Source: Jackrogersella multiformis (taxonomy: Eukaryota > Ascomycota > Sordariomycetes > Xylariales > Hypoxylaceae). Taken from it: a stretch of DNA of 64,000 nucleotides. The stretch is taken from NCBI GenBank assembly GCA_902806575.1, contig CADCXD010000008.1:1364001-1428000 (forward strand), written 5' to 3'. Below, one piece after another: positions 46,156-58,000 of this stretch. Both the position numbers and the translations under genes were made by a program. The notes under the pieces are model-generated. The model ran no database searches and was not told where the DNA came from. It saw nothing but the letters and a program-made list of their open reading frames with translations. Position 1 is the first letter of the stretch, and every line of letters begins with the position of its first letter.

Positions 46156-48885
46156 GTTGTCTGATTTTACGGAAGCGACCGGGTGGAAACTGGCTCTGAT
46201 GCTGAGCTGGAGTGAAAGACGGCCTTTGTAGTCTGGCGGTACTAAACAGCTGCAACGTCATGTTAGTGATACAGGATGGGGGAATCCGACCGGCTCGACT
46301 TACATCGGGATAGTTCCAAGCTATGCAGGACGGGAGAGCAAATAGACAGAGGGGGCAAGTGAATTGAATTGTGTTGCTGCTGAAGTAATGGCAAACGGAG
46401 GACCGGCGAAAGAGAAAGACAATATATACCAAGGAGCAAAACCTGGCAGCGTGCGCACTGGAGTTCTACAAACAGTTCACCAGGAGACATTAGGATCACC
46501 CAGCCCCCCACTACTAACTACATCATTCATTCATGATTGTTGGGATATGAGAATCTGGGATAGAACAGACCATCCAGGCTGCCAGAAATCAGCATATCTG
46601 GATATAGAAACATCGGGTCCGCCAGGCCGCGTAGAACTTGGCTGCTACGAAGCGTTTCGAGGTCGCTTATCTTCTACAGAACCGTGGCGGACACCAGTCA
46701 CCCAGTCGCACATGTTACCGCTCGTGTGTAGCCCTTCAGCCCTTGCGACTGGATGGACGTGTGGGCGGATCGACCTTCCCGTGGAGCTTAACTTGACGCT
46801 CTGACGGGTTTGTCGTTGCTCGAAGCAACATGAGATGAACTCAGTAGGGTATAGTCTGTAGTAGGTATACACCAGTCTGGCCGTCTGGTAGTGTATCATA
46901 GGAGAAATAGCAGTCTAGTCTCCGCTCCGGCTTGGCCGTATGGGGGCGTTTGTGACCCGCCCGTGTCCCCTAGGCGACTGGCTCTCAACATGTGAAGGCG
47001 GCAACTCGCTCACGGCCAGGAGCGCGCACATCAAACCGGACCGATCTACAGCGCCAAACATTTAAAGATGCACCATGACTTGGTGATCAACGGTGTGTGC
47101 TGTGTGTGGAAATCCAAGGGCCAAGGGGTGCGAGATGTGACAGGATCGGCTAGTTAATCATCGCCGATCGCTCTCTCATTGGTCTTCATTCTCAGATTCT
47201 CAGCCTCTCCCTGTGGGTTGTTTGGTTTATCTATGTGGTATTTGCTGGCCTGTCCCTGTTTCGCTAGTTCATTGGATATTGTTGGTTTAAGGGTTCTGAT
47301 TGAGGAATAGGAGAAGGCTGCGATAGTACGTCTTGCAAGTGTTACATAGTGCATAGTCAGATAGTGTGTGTTGACTGGACGATTGGTGGTAACAATTTCA
47401 ACTTGCTTTAAGTTACTTTTCAGGAGATTTTTCAAGTTTCTATGCGATGGTGTAAAGATGAAGACAGAGATGGGGTATAAAATTATTACCTTCTTAACTT
47501 TTGGACAGTTCATTTATTGATGGGCTGGTCGTACTTTCTCTTCGATCGAGTATCGACTGTGCTGTGTGACGGACAATTAAATATGGGCCATGATGTCATG
47601 GATATCTCGTTTTCAAGGAAGCGGTTAGTTCCAACGAGATAACCTTGGGCGTGTAATAGAGATTGATGGGATAACTTCGGTCTGATGGATGGCTGGTTAT
47701 TTCTAAAAGTGGAGATCTCTATTTCTAACTCTTAGGTTAACTATGATCTACCTATCTCCTCAATTTAATCTTTCCATCATCCATCATCCATAAATCATTT
47801 GTTGTTTTCTCACTTATTACCTACTTGTAACCTCCCTCCCCTCTCCATTCCTATCTATGTACCTACTTACGTGTAAGTAGATAATAATTAAATACGAGCA
47901 CTGCCTTGAGCACGAGAATACCATATATTTCATATGTGTTGCGTGTGTGGCGACAATTACCAAGCAGCCAAATCGGCAGCTGACCAAGATAATGCTCAAA
48001 TATGTACACTATTCGTCGATTTTCGCTCCAGTCAGCGTCTGCGTTCCGGCATTACGTGCCTGAATTTGCATCTCTGGCTGCTAGGCTGATCACAAAGGTT
48101 TCATATAGCACAAGGCTGAGTTCGTCCAGCTGGCTAATCGCTCTGCATAGTTCTACCCTTGCCTGGTCGACTTTGGGATCTACTCCCGGTGAGTAATAGA
48201 TCGGGGGCGGCTGGTTAATTATCTGAGCCCAATCATATGGGATTACGTACCAGCCAGCCCTTGCGCATACCTACCGCTCACTCTGGTCCGCCCTATTGGT
48301 ATCGCCGAGTATGCACGTGGTTGGTGTGGCTGTGCCTTTGACAAAAACTCGCCTCATCCCTTTCAGATCCCGGTGATTACTCTAACCTTCAACAACCACC
48401 ATCACTACCGAACATGTCGTGGTAGATGAGGTACACAAGTGTGAGAGCCATCCGCACCATTCACATTCCTTATGATCAATGTTCTATTGAAACAGGACAA
48501 CAGAATGCCGGGTGCTTCCTTCGATTTCTCATCTTTTCTATTAATAATAGTTTCTTATTGTCTATTAGCATTGGACGAGAGGGTTATCCGCTGGCACGGG
48601 AAGGGCTATGTCAGCTAGCTAGCTATACAGGGTATAGATGTATGCCTAGTAGCAACCCCCGATCGTCCATCACCGAAAAGGTACGTCAATCCTTAGTATT
48701 AGGTAGTATGGCGCGCCACAATATTTATGACCTCGTCTCCTCGACCTTTGCGAAACATTGTCACGCCCGTTTCACTTTTAGGCGATCGAACAAGAGAGAA
48801 CCTCAAAAAGTGACACCTGGCGGGAAAAGGCCCACTTATACCATCATATCACCTTCAAAACTGGACGACATATCTATAAACAGCC
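46156..48885. other. long intergenic region
   Basis: 2.7 kb. The left end is the promoter of the repeat-peptide gene, with a TATA-like TATATATT on the minus strand near 46421-46428. ORFs at 46364-46804, 47154-47513 (minus) and 48426-48914 show no family features. No RNA gene recognised. Confidence 0.45.
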
Positions 48886-50865
48886 ATGATTTATCAACGA
48901 CTAGATGTCTCTAGATTTGAGGCACGACTCTTGCGATTACTCGAAGCTCCATCTGATCCCAACCAACCCTTAAGATTCGATGTGATAACGTACTCGCTCA
49001 TTCGCCCACCAGAGTATTTCGCTCTATCCTATTGTTGGGGTGATAATATGCACCGATCGCCCATCGAGACTAGTGGGGAGACAGTTTATGTTACCGACAA
49101 CCTCGCCGCTGCTCTGCGTCACTCCGGGTTTAACCCAGGGGATTTGATATGGGCTGATGCAATCTGTATCAATCAACACGATGTCAACGAAAAGGCCCAT
49201 CAAATTAGATTAATGGGCCTCATCTACTCGAAGGCTCAAGCAACTGCAGTGTGGCTAGGAGAAGAAGACCGGGATACCCGACACGCCTGTACGCTCCTCA
49301 AAGAGATTACTCTTAAAGATCAGGACCAACTGGACTCCATTCCTGGCGACACGTTCAAAACGGCCTTGAGAAACACCCGCCACTCCGTTCGATCACTACG
49401 CGGACTCCACGAGCTGTTGACGAGGCCTTATTGGGAGCGAGTATGGATCATTCAAGAGATAGCGAAAGCGCAAACCGTCTGGGTGAGATGTGGTTCTCTC
49501 CGCGTCGACTTTGGTTCGCTCATAGCATGTTTGGAGCTTATGGATAGTTTGCCTCGGCGCAGTAATATCCTAATAACCACTATTAAGGAGTTTCGATTGC
49601 AAGAGTCTGAAGCACGAAGAGGAGGTCCACGTATGACCTTGCTGCAAGCTTTAATCAGGAGCCGATATTCTCTTGCGACCAACCCACGTGATAAGATCTA
49701 CGCGCTCCTAAATCTCGCTAGGGATGGCAATGATCTAGTACCGACGCCAACGTACACCGAACCCGTTGAAGAAGTATTCATGGAGTTAACAATGACCTTT
49801 CTCCAGTCACCGCATCCAATTGAGGCTATGATATTGTCGTCTTGGGCTCCTATCAGTGCTACGTGTGAGGCTACGTCTTCATGGGCTGTCGACTGGTCGG
49901 GTCTTGCATCCAATGTACCACCTTGGTTAACGTCAAACCTGCCAGTTAGATTCAATGGACTTTGGAAGGAGAAAGGATTCAGAGTTCATACTTTTTCATC
50001 AGACTCGGTAGAGTTGCGGGGCCAAGGGCAATCACTTGGATTTATAGACAGTGTCAGCGACCCGTCGGTTGAAATTGAAGTCCCGCCCCCACCCGGAGAG
50101 CGCAAAAAGGCTTGCGCGATTATGAGCCTATTCTTTACCGGCTTATGTCGTTTATTGTCCCCGGAAGGCCTCAAATCGCAGACAATCTCTGAAATCGAAA
50201 TCATTCGAGCGCTTGTCTATATTATTTTACTTTGTCAGGACGAGTCGACTTGGGGAACTCATCAGAGAATGATCCACATAAGAGAAATATCGGGTCATCT
50301 TGCTGGACTTAAGATTGGCGCTTTTTACGTGCGAACTTGGGCAAGAGAATTTTTCAACTACGAAGAGTCTTTTCAGGGGAAACTGGCCGTCAAGCTACCG
50401 CGAGGAATTATGGACTTGAAGAGCAACCAAATTGTGTCTGCGGAAACGAAATCACGTCCTACGAAAACCAGTCCTTCAAAACCCCTCAAAGCTCTAGATG
50501 TCTCCCCATGGCAGAAAGTTTTACCTTTCGTACCCTCCAATCAACTATCGCTAGGCGCTTTCCAATTCTGGGATGATGCTTTCATGGCTCTAGTCTTGAA
50601 TCCTGAGTATGGACTTCGATTTGCTACTAGCGGAGGCAATATTCTCCTAGTCCCCCGTGCCGCTCAAGCGGGAGACGAGATATATCGGCTCGACTCTTGT
50701 TACTTCCCCATAGTGTTGCGGAAGGTTCCGGATAAATCCCACAGCAGTTTCAAGATCATAGGCGAAGCTTGCATCGGCATAGATCCTAGTGGACATTGGA
50801 TCGCTGCCCGTGATTGTCCGTGGTTGTCACATTTCCGATCGGAGAACCTTGACCTACTAGTGTAG
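48886..50865 (+). CDS. HET-domain (heterokaryon incompatibility) protein
   Basis: 659 aa, single exon. The HET domain fills about residues 35-220. It shows the family blocks: YFALSYCWGD (44-53), LIWADAICINQHDVNEKAHQIRLMGLIYSKA (87-117) with AVWLGEE, and RPYWERVWIIQEIAKA (about 179-194). HET domains trigger cell death on non-self fusion and are the commonest effector of fungal allorecognition; many family members have no known role. The long C-terminal part ends with GEACIGID near residue 630 and carries no WD, NACHT or ankyrin repeats. The start is the first ATG in frame with the domain; a longer overlapping ORF upstream is in another frame. Confidence 0.92.
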   Translation: MIYQRLDVSRFEARLLRLLEAPSDPNQPLRFDVITYSLIRPPEYFALSYCWGDNMHRSPIETSGETVYVTDNLAAALRHSGFNPGDLIWADAICINQHDVNEKAHQIRLMGLIYSKAQATAVWLGEEDRDTRHACTLLKEITLKDQDQLDSIPGDTFKTALRNTRHSVRSLRGLHELLTRPYWERVWIIQEIAKAQTVWVRCGSLRVDFGSLIACLELMDSLPRRSNILITTIKEFRLQESEARRGGPRMTLLQALIRSRYSLATNPRDKIYALLNLARDGNDLVPTPTYTEPVEEVFMELTMTFLQSPHPIEAMILSSWAPISATCEATSSWAVDWSGLASNVPPWLTSNLPVRFNGLWKEKGFRVHTFSSDSVELRGQGQSLGFIDSVSDPSVEIEVPPPPGERKKACAIMSLFFTGLCRLLSPEGLKSQTISEIEIIRALVYIILLCQDESTWGTHQRMIHIREISGHLAGLKIGAFYVRTWAREFFNYEESFQGKLAVKLPRGIMDLKSNQIVSAETKSRPTKTSPSKPLKALDVSPWQKVLPFVPSNQLSLGAFQFWDDAFMALVLNPEYGLRFATSGGNILLVPRAAQAGDEIYRLDSCYFPIVLRKVPDKSHSSFKIIGEACIGIDPSGHWIAARDCPWLSHFRSENLDLLV

Positions 50866-51549
50866 GGGATGGGTATTTTTTTATTTTATTTTATTTTATT
50901 ATTTTTTTTGGTTTAGGTCTAGGTTTTATATCGGGATATATACCTTACGAACGCCCACTACGTCGTGAATTAAAAGATCTGTATATACTCTGTTAGGTTG
51001 CAATTACAGGTATCATCACCCTTTTCTTTGGGCGGGATTTATTGGAGCTTGGGACTGGTTATGACATATTAGTAAAGTACAGTGCACGTTTCTACAATGT
51101 TGAGATAGATGAGATATAATAATAAAGTACATTGAAAAATATACATTTATTCTATCAAGTATCTACCTAGGTAAATAGCCATTTCGCACCTTTATATCAT
51201 CGTGTTTCCTAGCGGGAATAAGCTTTGAAAAGAGCCGGCCGAGTAAGAGACCCTTTCCATTACATCATGACCCCGTCTAATTGCCTAAAGTCCGCCCGCT
51301 TGGTAAGATTGCGCTATCGGGGGGAGTGCTTTATCTCCATACCCCGAAGACGAAGGTATGGAACCGAGTATTTACTTGTTTCGAGTAGGTATTTAATCAG
51401 CTCTAGGTGCATTCTAGCGTTCTTTTCTGGATCGCGAACACCAATATCTCAAGACAGAAGACTGTATAACGATTCACAGAGGTAATTAAATTGCTGGGAT
51501 AAAAGAAAGCTATAAATATAAATAGACATATAGAAGTCGTTTCAGCAAA
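50866..51549. other. intergenic region with TTTTA tract
   Basis: A TTTTA repeat and T run lie at 50874-50909 just after the HET stop. Otherwise nothing was seen. The right end is the leader of the SDR gene. Confidence 0.5.
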
Positions 51550-52380
51550 ATGGCGCCCCTCTACAAGAAAGCCCTCATCATCGGCGCCACGTCCGGCATA
51601 GGCGAAGCCCTCGCCGCAAAGCTCCACGCCGAAGGCACCTCCGTGATCGTCACGGGCCGGCGCCGCGAGCGCCTCGACGCCTTCGTCGCCAAGCATCCGG
51701 GCTCCAGCGCCGAGGCCTTGGACATCACCCAGCTCGACGCGATCCCGGCCTTCGCGGCGGCCGTCGCCCAGCAGCACCCGGACCTCGACGCGGTCGTGCT
51801 CAACGCCGGCATCCAGCGGCCCTTCGACTTCAGCCGGCCCGCCACCGTCGACCTCGCCACCTTCGGCCAGGAGCTCACCACTAACTATCTGGCCTTCGTG
51901 CACCTCGCCGCCGCCCTCCTGCCCGCCCTCCAGAGCCTCGACCGCGGCGGCAAGGAGTCCCACCTCGTGTTCGTGAGCACGTCGCTGGCGCTGGTGCCCA
52001 CGCTCGTGCGCGCCCCCGGGTACAACGCCAGCAAGGCGGCGCTGCACAGCTGGATCACCAACCTGCGGCAGCAGCTGGCGGACGCGGGCTACGCGCGCAT
52101 CCGCGTGGTGGAGGTGTTCCCGCCGGCGGTGCAGACGGAGCTGCACGACACCCGGCACCAGCCGGACCTGGTGAACGGCGGCGAGATCGGGATGCCGCTG
52201 GCGGCCTTCACCGAGCGCTTGTACGAGGGGCTGCGCGGCGGCGACGAGCAGTTCGGCATCGGGACCTCGGAGCCGTGGGTCGCCGAGGGCGGGTTCGAGG
52301 CCCAGAGGGTCACGATCTTCAAGCAGGGGCAGGCCATGATCAAGGAGGCCCTCAAAAAGTTCATAAAGACCGAGACATAG
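51550..52380 (+). CDS. classical short-chain dehydrogenase/reductase (DltE-like)
   Basis: 276 aa in one exon. The N-terminus forms the NAD(P) fold: GATSGIGEA (12-20) as T-G-x-x-x-G-x-G, then TGRRRERL for cofactor phosphate recognition, so NADPH is likely. NAG follows at 85-87. The active site is Ser about 143-145 (VFVSTS), Tyr158 and Lys162 (YNASK). The sequence PPAVQTELHDTRH follows the active site and resembles the DltE/YdfG group of fungal oxidoreductases. The coding DNA is much richer in G+C than its neighbours and has a strong third-position GC bias. It converges with the thioesterase gene 284 bp away. Confidence 0.92.
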   Translation: MAPLYKKALIIGATSGIGEALAAKLHAEGTSVIVTGRRRERLDAFVAKHPGSSAEALDITQLDAIPAFAAAVAQQHPDLDAVVLNAGIQRPFDFSRPATVDLATFGQELTTNYLAFVHLAAALLPALQSLDRGGKESHLVFVSTSLALVPTLVRAPGYNASKAALHSWITNLRQQLADAGYARIRVVEVFPPAVQTELHDTRHQPDLVNGGEIGMPLAAFTERLYEGLRGGDEQFGIGTSEPWVAEGGFEAQRVTIFKQGQAMIKEALKKFIKTET

Positions 52381-52664
52381 GCAATAGGCAGGCCCGGTCA
52401 GGCGGCTACGGATGGCGGAAGTTCTAGACGCGGATGGATGCAAGAAATATTATCTATTGACCTGGATGGTCCGTGTAGCTCATGCGACGAGAAAAACGAC
52501 GACGGAAATCCTACCCTCTTGATCTAGTCTAGTGGCCATGTCTGAATGTGTATGTGTACGAATGTATGTATGTAGTCCCCGAGTAACGCCAATAACTATC
52601 CCAGTTTGGTGGGTATGAACGCCTAGTTGACCAATATACCCAACCTCTACTTATACTCCACCCA
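52381..52664. other. convergent intergenic spacer
   Basis: Short region between two convergent stop codons; 3' untranslated ends only. Confidence 0.6.
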
Positions 52665-53862
52665 TCAGAATTCCGCCGGGTCGAGCTCGTCTGCCGCGTC
52701 ACGGACTTTGTTCGTGACATCATCGAGCTACGAGAATAGTTAGCGTCGTCTGAAATCCCTACTTCCTATCGACATCACCACCAGGCAAGAAAAAAAGAAC
52801 AGGACTGAACTCACATTCTTCATGTCGAAGATGGAGAAATGGTGGCCCTCCACCTCGACGACCTCCTTGATGAAGCGACCGTGCTCGTCGTTATACTCGT
52901 CCCAGCCCAGGAGGCGGAACTCGCGGACGTAGTCGACGAAGGTCTTGGTCGGGTCGTGGCTGACGAACTCCTTGGCGCGCATCAGCACCGTGGGCGGCAC
53001 CTCGAGCCCGTCGTCCTTCCAGCGCGGCACGGCCCAGGACTGCACCATCATGCGCGCGTGCGTCATGTTGAGCGCCACCTTCTCCTTCAGCACCATGGCC
53101 TTGGACTCCTCCGCCGACAGGAATCGAGGCTCGTCCGGCAGGGGGCCCCGCAGCTCCGCGAGCCGCAGCGGGAAGACCGTGTCGATGAAGATCATGCCTA
53201 GGACTCGGAACTTGGGCGCCGCGGGGGTGCTCACGCCGCTGCTAGCTGCGCTGCTGCCGTTGCTGCCGCTACTGCTAGTGCCGCTTCCGCTTCCGCTTCC
53301 GTTTCCGTTGCCGTTGGTCCTGCTTTTGCCCTTGCGCGCTGCCAACGCGATCTGGTGTGCCATCTCGAGGGAGAGGTGTCCGCCCAGCGACCAGCCTGCA
53401 ATTGTCTCCGTCAACATCGCACTCTATACTCGGCATCCACTCACTTTCAGATCCTCACCCCATCCCACATCATATACCATATACCATATAGGTATCATGT
53501 ACATAAACCACAAAAGAATAAGGAGCAAGGAATAAGGAACAAGTAATAAGCAAAATAGAAATAAGAATTTACGCACCACCAAGCAGGATATCGCCGCCCT
53601 CGGGGAGGATCTTGGCGAGCAGGCCGACGTAGTGCTCGGCCATCTGGGCGATGCCGCCCTCCCACCAGCCGCCGGCGTGCAGGCGGGCGTTCTCGATGCC
53701 CCACAGCGGGCGGCCGATGCGGTCCAGGAGGTGGTAGCTGAAGTTGGTGCCACCGCCGTCGTGGACGAGGACCAGCGGCGCGCGCGGCTTCGACAGCAGC
53801 GACGTCGCGCGCGCCGGCGGCCCCGCGTAGATCAGCGCCGGGTTCGTCACGTACTCGTACAT
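52665..53862 (-). CDS. thioesterase-domain alpha/beta hydrolase
   Basis: Exons on the minus strand: 53862-53577, 53395-52815, 52727-52665; 309 aa. This is a stand-alone type I/II thioesterase domain like those ending polyketide or non-ribosomal peptide synthetases, or acting in trans on them. HDGGGTNFSYHLL gives the oxyanion region, GWSLGG the nucleophile (Ser98, just beyond the first intron, which splits a glycine codon), FIDTVFP the acid strand, and EGHHFSIFD the catalytic His. Between helices lies an unusual low-complexity insert, about 40 residues of Asn/Gly/Ser. Like its convergent neighbour it is very GC-rich. No synthase gene is visible in the window, so a role in a cluster is only a possibility. 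Confidence 0.85.
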
Positions 53863-55091
53863 GGCGACGCGACGCCTAGTCGGTGCGGATCTGGAATTTC
53901 TGTTTTTCTCTCTTTTTCTACTTCTCTTTTTCCGTTTCCTTCGAGGTGCTGGGCCTCAGTTGAGTGAGTGAGTGAGAGTCTGCCTGTTGATTTGTTTCTT
54001 CGCATGTAGGTGATAAAGCGTGATTGGTTAATTTATGCGGTAATGTCAAACCAGAGTTTCATTCCTTGTTTATCGAGGTCGATATGGCGACGGCTGCATC
54101 TCATTTGTTCGCGTCCGTGAGTTCGAGTTTGACTCGATAGAGTGAGTGAACAGTAGTAGGTAGTAAGCCCGATTAGGCGCCGATGGTTAAGTAGCAGTTA
54201 AGGCGTTCCTAGGGATGTTCTTTCCTGCTGACTCAGAAGATTCCTAGTTCTAATCTCAACCTGATAATAAGAAAAAAGTAAAGAGAAGTTTCGAATATCG
54301 GTTGAATGGTAGGTAACATGTAACATAGGTACAATCAATATGTGTACCTAAACGAATAATTTGGAAGGTTCGAGTTTGAGCGTTAAAGTGAAGGATTGCG
54401 GAGCAGCTGCGGGCTAATGTCTGGTTGGTATCGCCGGTCCCGTAGCGTCGTTCGGTGCGATGTGGGTAGCAATTGCCAAATGGAAATTTCGGCGCGCCTA
54501 GAGGCAAGAAAGAGGACGCCAGAAAAAAGTGAGGTCAGCAACCCAACTCTTAACCAGCCCTACCTGCCCACTGTACACCTTTTTTCTTTCGCAACGGAGC
54601 CTTATTGAAATAAGCCTTTTTAAATCTAATGTTGTCAAATTTATCTATTGGATTTTATACATAAAATGGGTTTACATTTAAGAAACAGGATTCTTAAATT
54701 TATGAGGCGGCTTACTTGTCCTGACGTCCTTCTGTTAGGTAGTGACTATGCATCACATAGAATGGCGTCGAATTAAATAGCCCATGTGCTAGCTTCACGT
54801 CTTACACTGTGTAGTCAGCTATCCTTTGGATTACCTATCTAGGAAGTACATAAGAAAATTTAGTATAATAGCTAGCGGTTAGATAAGAGGGGATATCCAG
54901 TTATAAAGTGACAGTGCATTACGCCTGGAACAGTTAAACGCCGACACAAGGATGTCAACCAGATCTACGAATTAGGTCACAAGGATATCAGCAATATTTG
55001 TCAACAATGTGTGGATTCCCAAGTATCTACTGTGCAAATGCACCACCAGATTTCCGTGAATCCGTCTCAAACTGAATCTACCTCCTTCCTA
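53863..55091. other. intergenic region
   Basis: 1.2 kb; promoter of the thioesterase gene and 3' end of the giant gene. No gene seen. Confidence 0.5.
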
Positions 55092-58000
55092 CTAGTCGAA
55101 ATCCGACGGCTTCAGTAGTTGGTTGTCCAACATTTTCCCCATGTGCGTCTTGCTTATGCTCTCGCAGTTGCGCCGGATCTTCGTGTGAAGCAGCTTGAAG
55201 AACGCGACCGGGCTTTCCGACAAGCCCGATTCGCCCCCAACCCTTCCGGCACGGTCGCGGGTTATGAACCCGTCCGCGGCGATCTCTTCGCCCTCGCCAG
55301 GCGTGTCGTAGCTGATGCCTAGGAAATTGCATGCATCTATGTACTGCTCGAACGACCCGAAGTACAGTTGCCCGGCGAATAGGTTCAGCTCCGTGATGAG
55401 GCGCTGGGGAATCCAACGCATCTTGAGCGGCTCAGGCACCGTGTACAAGTCCAGCGTGTCCAGCTGGCGATAAACCAAGCTTGACCGCGGCGCGTATAAA
55501 TGTAGCGCGACAACTTTTGACCTCATAATCTTCTGCATAAGCCTCTGCGCTTCGAACGGACTGATGACCATCATGTGCTTGACAATTGACTCGGCAGGAT
55601 TGGTACCATCGTCAGTAGGGCTGCTCGTCAAGACCCACTGGACAGTACGTTGGTAGAAGTCCAAGGCTTCAGAATAGGGGCGAGGTTTAATAACGCTTTC
55701 AAAGTCGGCCGAGACAAGGAGACCGGGCGGGAATTTGTTTATGTCGAAAAGAGCCCCGGCGGTAGTATAGCGCAACGCCGTGAACGCAGGCCTGTATCCT
55801 CGGGACGACTTGATGATGGTGCCTGAAGACACGAACGATTTAATATCTTTATGAATCTCGTGTCGAGCCGGATCTGCCGGGGGCGGCTTCTGATCTTCTC
55901 GCTCTTGCTCGATCTCTGGCGAAAGCTCCCGCTCTTCCTCTTCTTGGAGTGCCGCCGAGTCGAGCTTCAGGTTCGTGAACTCACTGCATCGCAAGGATAT
56001 TGGGTCCATGGAGTTCTTGTCCGTCGAGGTACCGGGCCCGTTCGTATTCTCTTTGATATGGGGCCGGTACCTACGTTCTAATGTCTGCGCTTCATCCTCG
56101 AGATATTTCTTCGCTAGAGACTTGTCGAATTCGACCTTGTTGTCATGCTTGGCCTCAGCCCAAATCTTCTGGTGGTTTTCGTTCCTTCTGCCTTGATTTG
56201 CCCACAATGCCATGCTCCTGTGGATGTCTCTCCAAGTCTCCCCGATTGCCCAGGCCAAAATGTCTAAGACCGAGATATCTTGATCGGCCTGCAATCCGAT
56301 CTCGGACCCACGAGCTCGAATCTTTCCCTGGATCTCCTCTGAGACGCAAAACACGACCGATTGCCCTCTCCCTAGCATTCTCATTCTCATACAGGCTAAT
56401 ACACATCAGCTTTTAATTCTATTTATGGACCAGTAGTCAGATCTGACTTACCTTGGACTAGCCTATCCTTCGTCAAGTTTGCGCCTAGAGTTACTGCCGC
56501 TCGATAATCCTTTGGCAGTTTTAGATCGGTTCCCCTCGTATGTGCCTCGTCTAAAAAGACAAGACAGACATCTAGCTGTGAGGCGAATGGTGATGTTTGA
56601 AGCGGCTCAGAGTGGCCCTTTCGATCCAGAACGCAAAGCTCATCGTGGTCGTCAACGTATACGGCTGCTTGGATTTTTGCGTTGTCGGAAGTCTTGCTTA
56701 ACCACGTTGTGGCAACCCCGATGTTGTCCAGCTCAAGTATCTGAGCCCCCACGTCCAATATGACGCGCGTTGGAGGTTCCATCTTCGTAACGATGTCTAG
56801 TAGCATTTCGGCAACGGAACCATCTATTCCTCGGCGCGGTGCCATGAGTGCAACGGAATTCTCAGGCTGGAGTAAATGCTCTAGAACCAATGCATTGGTA
56901 TGCTTTTGAGCGTCGAGGTCCAGCTGCTCAATACCAAGCGGAAGTATCTTGCGAGAGTCGTTGGTACCGCTGAATCCCGTAGTCGGGTGCGCCTTGACTT
57001 CGGCAAGATCCCAGCCTGACGCTGAAAGCTTGTATGGGAATTCTTTCATCTCTTTTGGGAAGACGATATGCGCCAGGAAATAATCGATGACTCCTTTGAC
57101 ATATCGGAGATGCTCGAACACATGTTGTGTACATTGGTGGTCCTCGAGATTGATGCCGACTAGTTGCCTGAAAGCAAAATCCAAACCTGCCGCATCCCTC
57201 GCCCACATGCCATACTCCAGCTCGGCCTGATCAGACTTAAGGAGGTGATTGAACGTCAAGATTAGGTCTTCGTCACTGAGCCCACCATAGTAATAGCTCA
57301 ACGTCGTAAGGAGGATGACAACATCGGGATGGCTAAACTCAGATCGTGGCGATGGATTGTCTTTGGCTCTGTAAGGCACTGCAAGCTTGGTTGGTGGCTG
57401 TCGATTTGCATCCAGGCCATAGTCGACTTTCCACCGTTTGTTCTCGAAGACAAACATCAAGACCCCTCCAGCTATGAGGCCCCGCAGCAATAGTAGGGTT
57501 TGGCTGACGCCTGCCCAGAACCCATTCGGACTTTGGTCCTCAATCAGTGCGATGTCAGTTGCGGCAGGTTCTACCTCGGAAATGTATCGGCACACTGCTT
57601 TGCGTATATGTTCTGACTGTCTTGTGATCGGGAATCCGTTCAGGCCAAAAGCACATATCTGCTCCGAAATCTGAAATAGGATCCGGTTTGCAGCATCATG
57701 TTTCAAAATTCGCGTCTGCGGGAAACACCCCGAAGAATGGAAATGAATTCCAGAAGATTGGGAACGAATCTCAATCGAATCGGGTAGCTCGGAGTAAACC
57801 TTCGAGACGACATCTTTAACTATGTCTAACACTTGATGAATGCAAACCCATCTATCTGGGCTGTATTCCGTTGGGCGTTGCGTGCCCATCGTATACACCA
57901 GCTCGAATCGGACGCTGAAGTTCTCGTCACTCTCATCCACGATGTCGCGTGTGTCCGTATTGAGGGAATCTTGAAGCTTCCCAAGAGGATTCCCGATATT

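Noticed and set aside
46364..46804. 146-codon plus-strand ORF
   Set aside because: Overlaps the promoter of the repeat-peptide gene and shows no family features or codon bias.
51403..52443. 346-codon minus-strand ORF over the SDR
   Set aside because: Mirror frame of a GC-rich gene; low-complexity composition typical of an antisense shadow.
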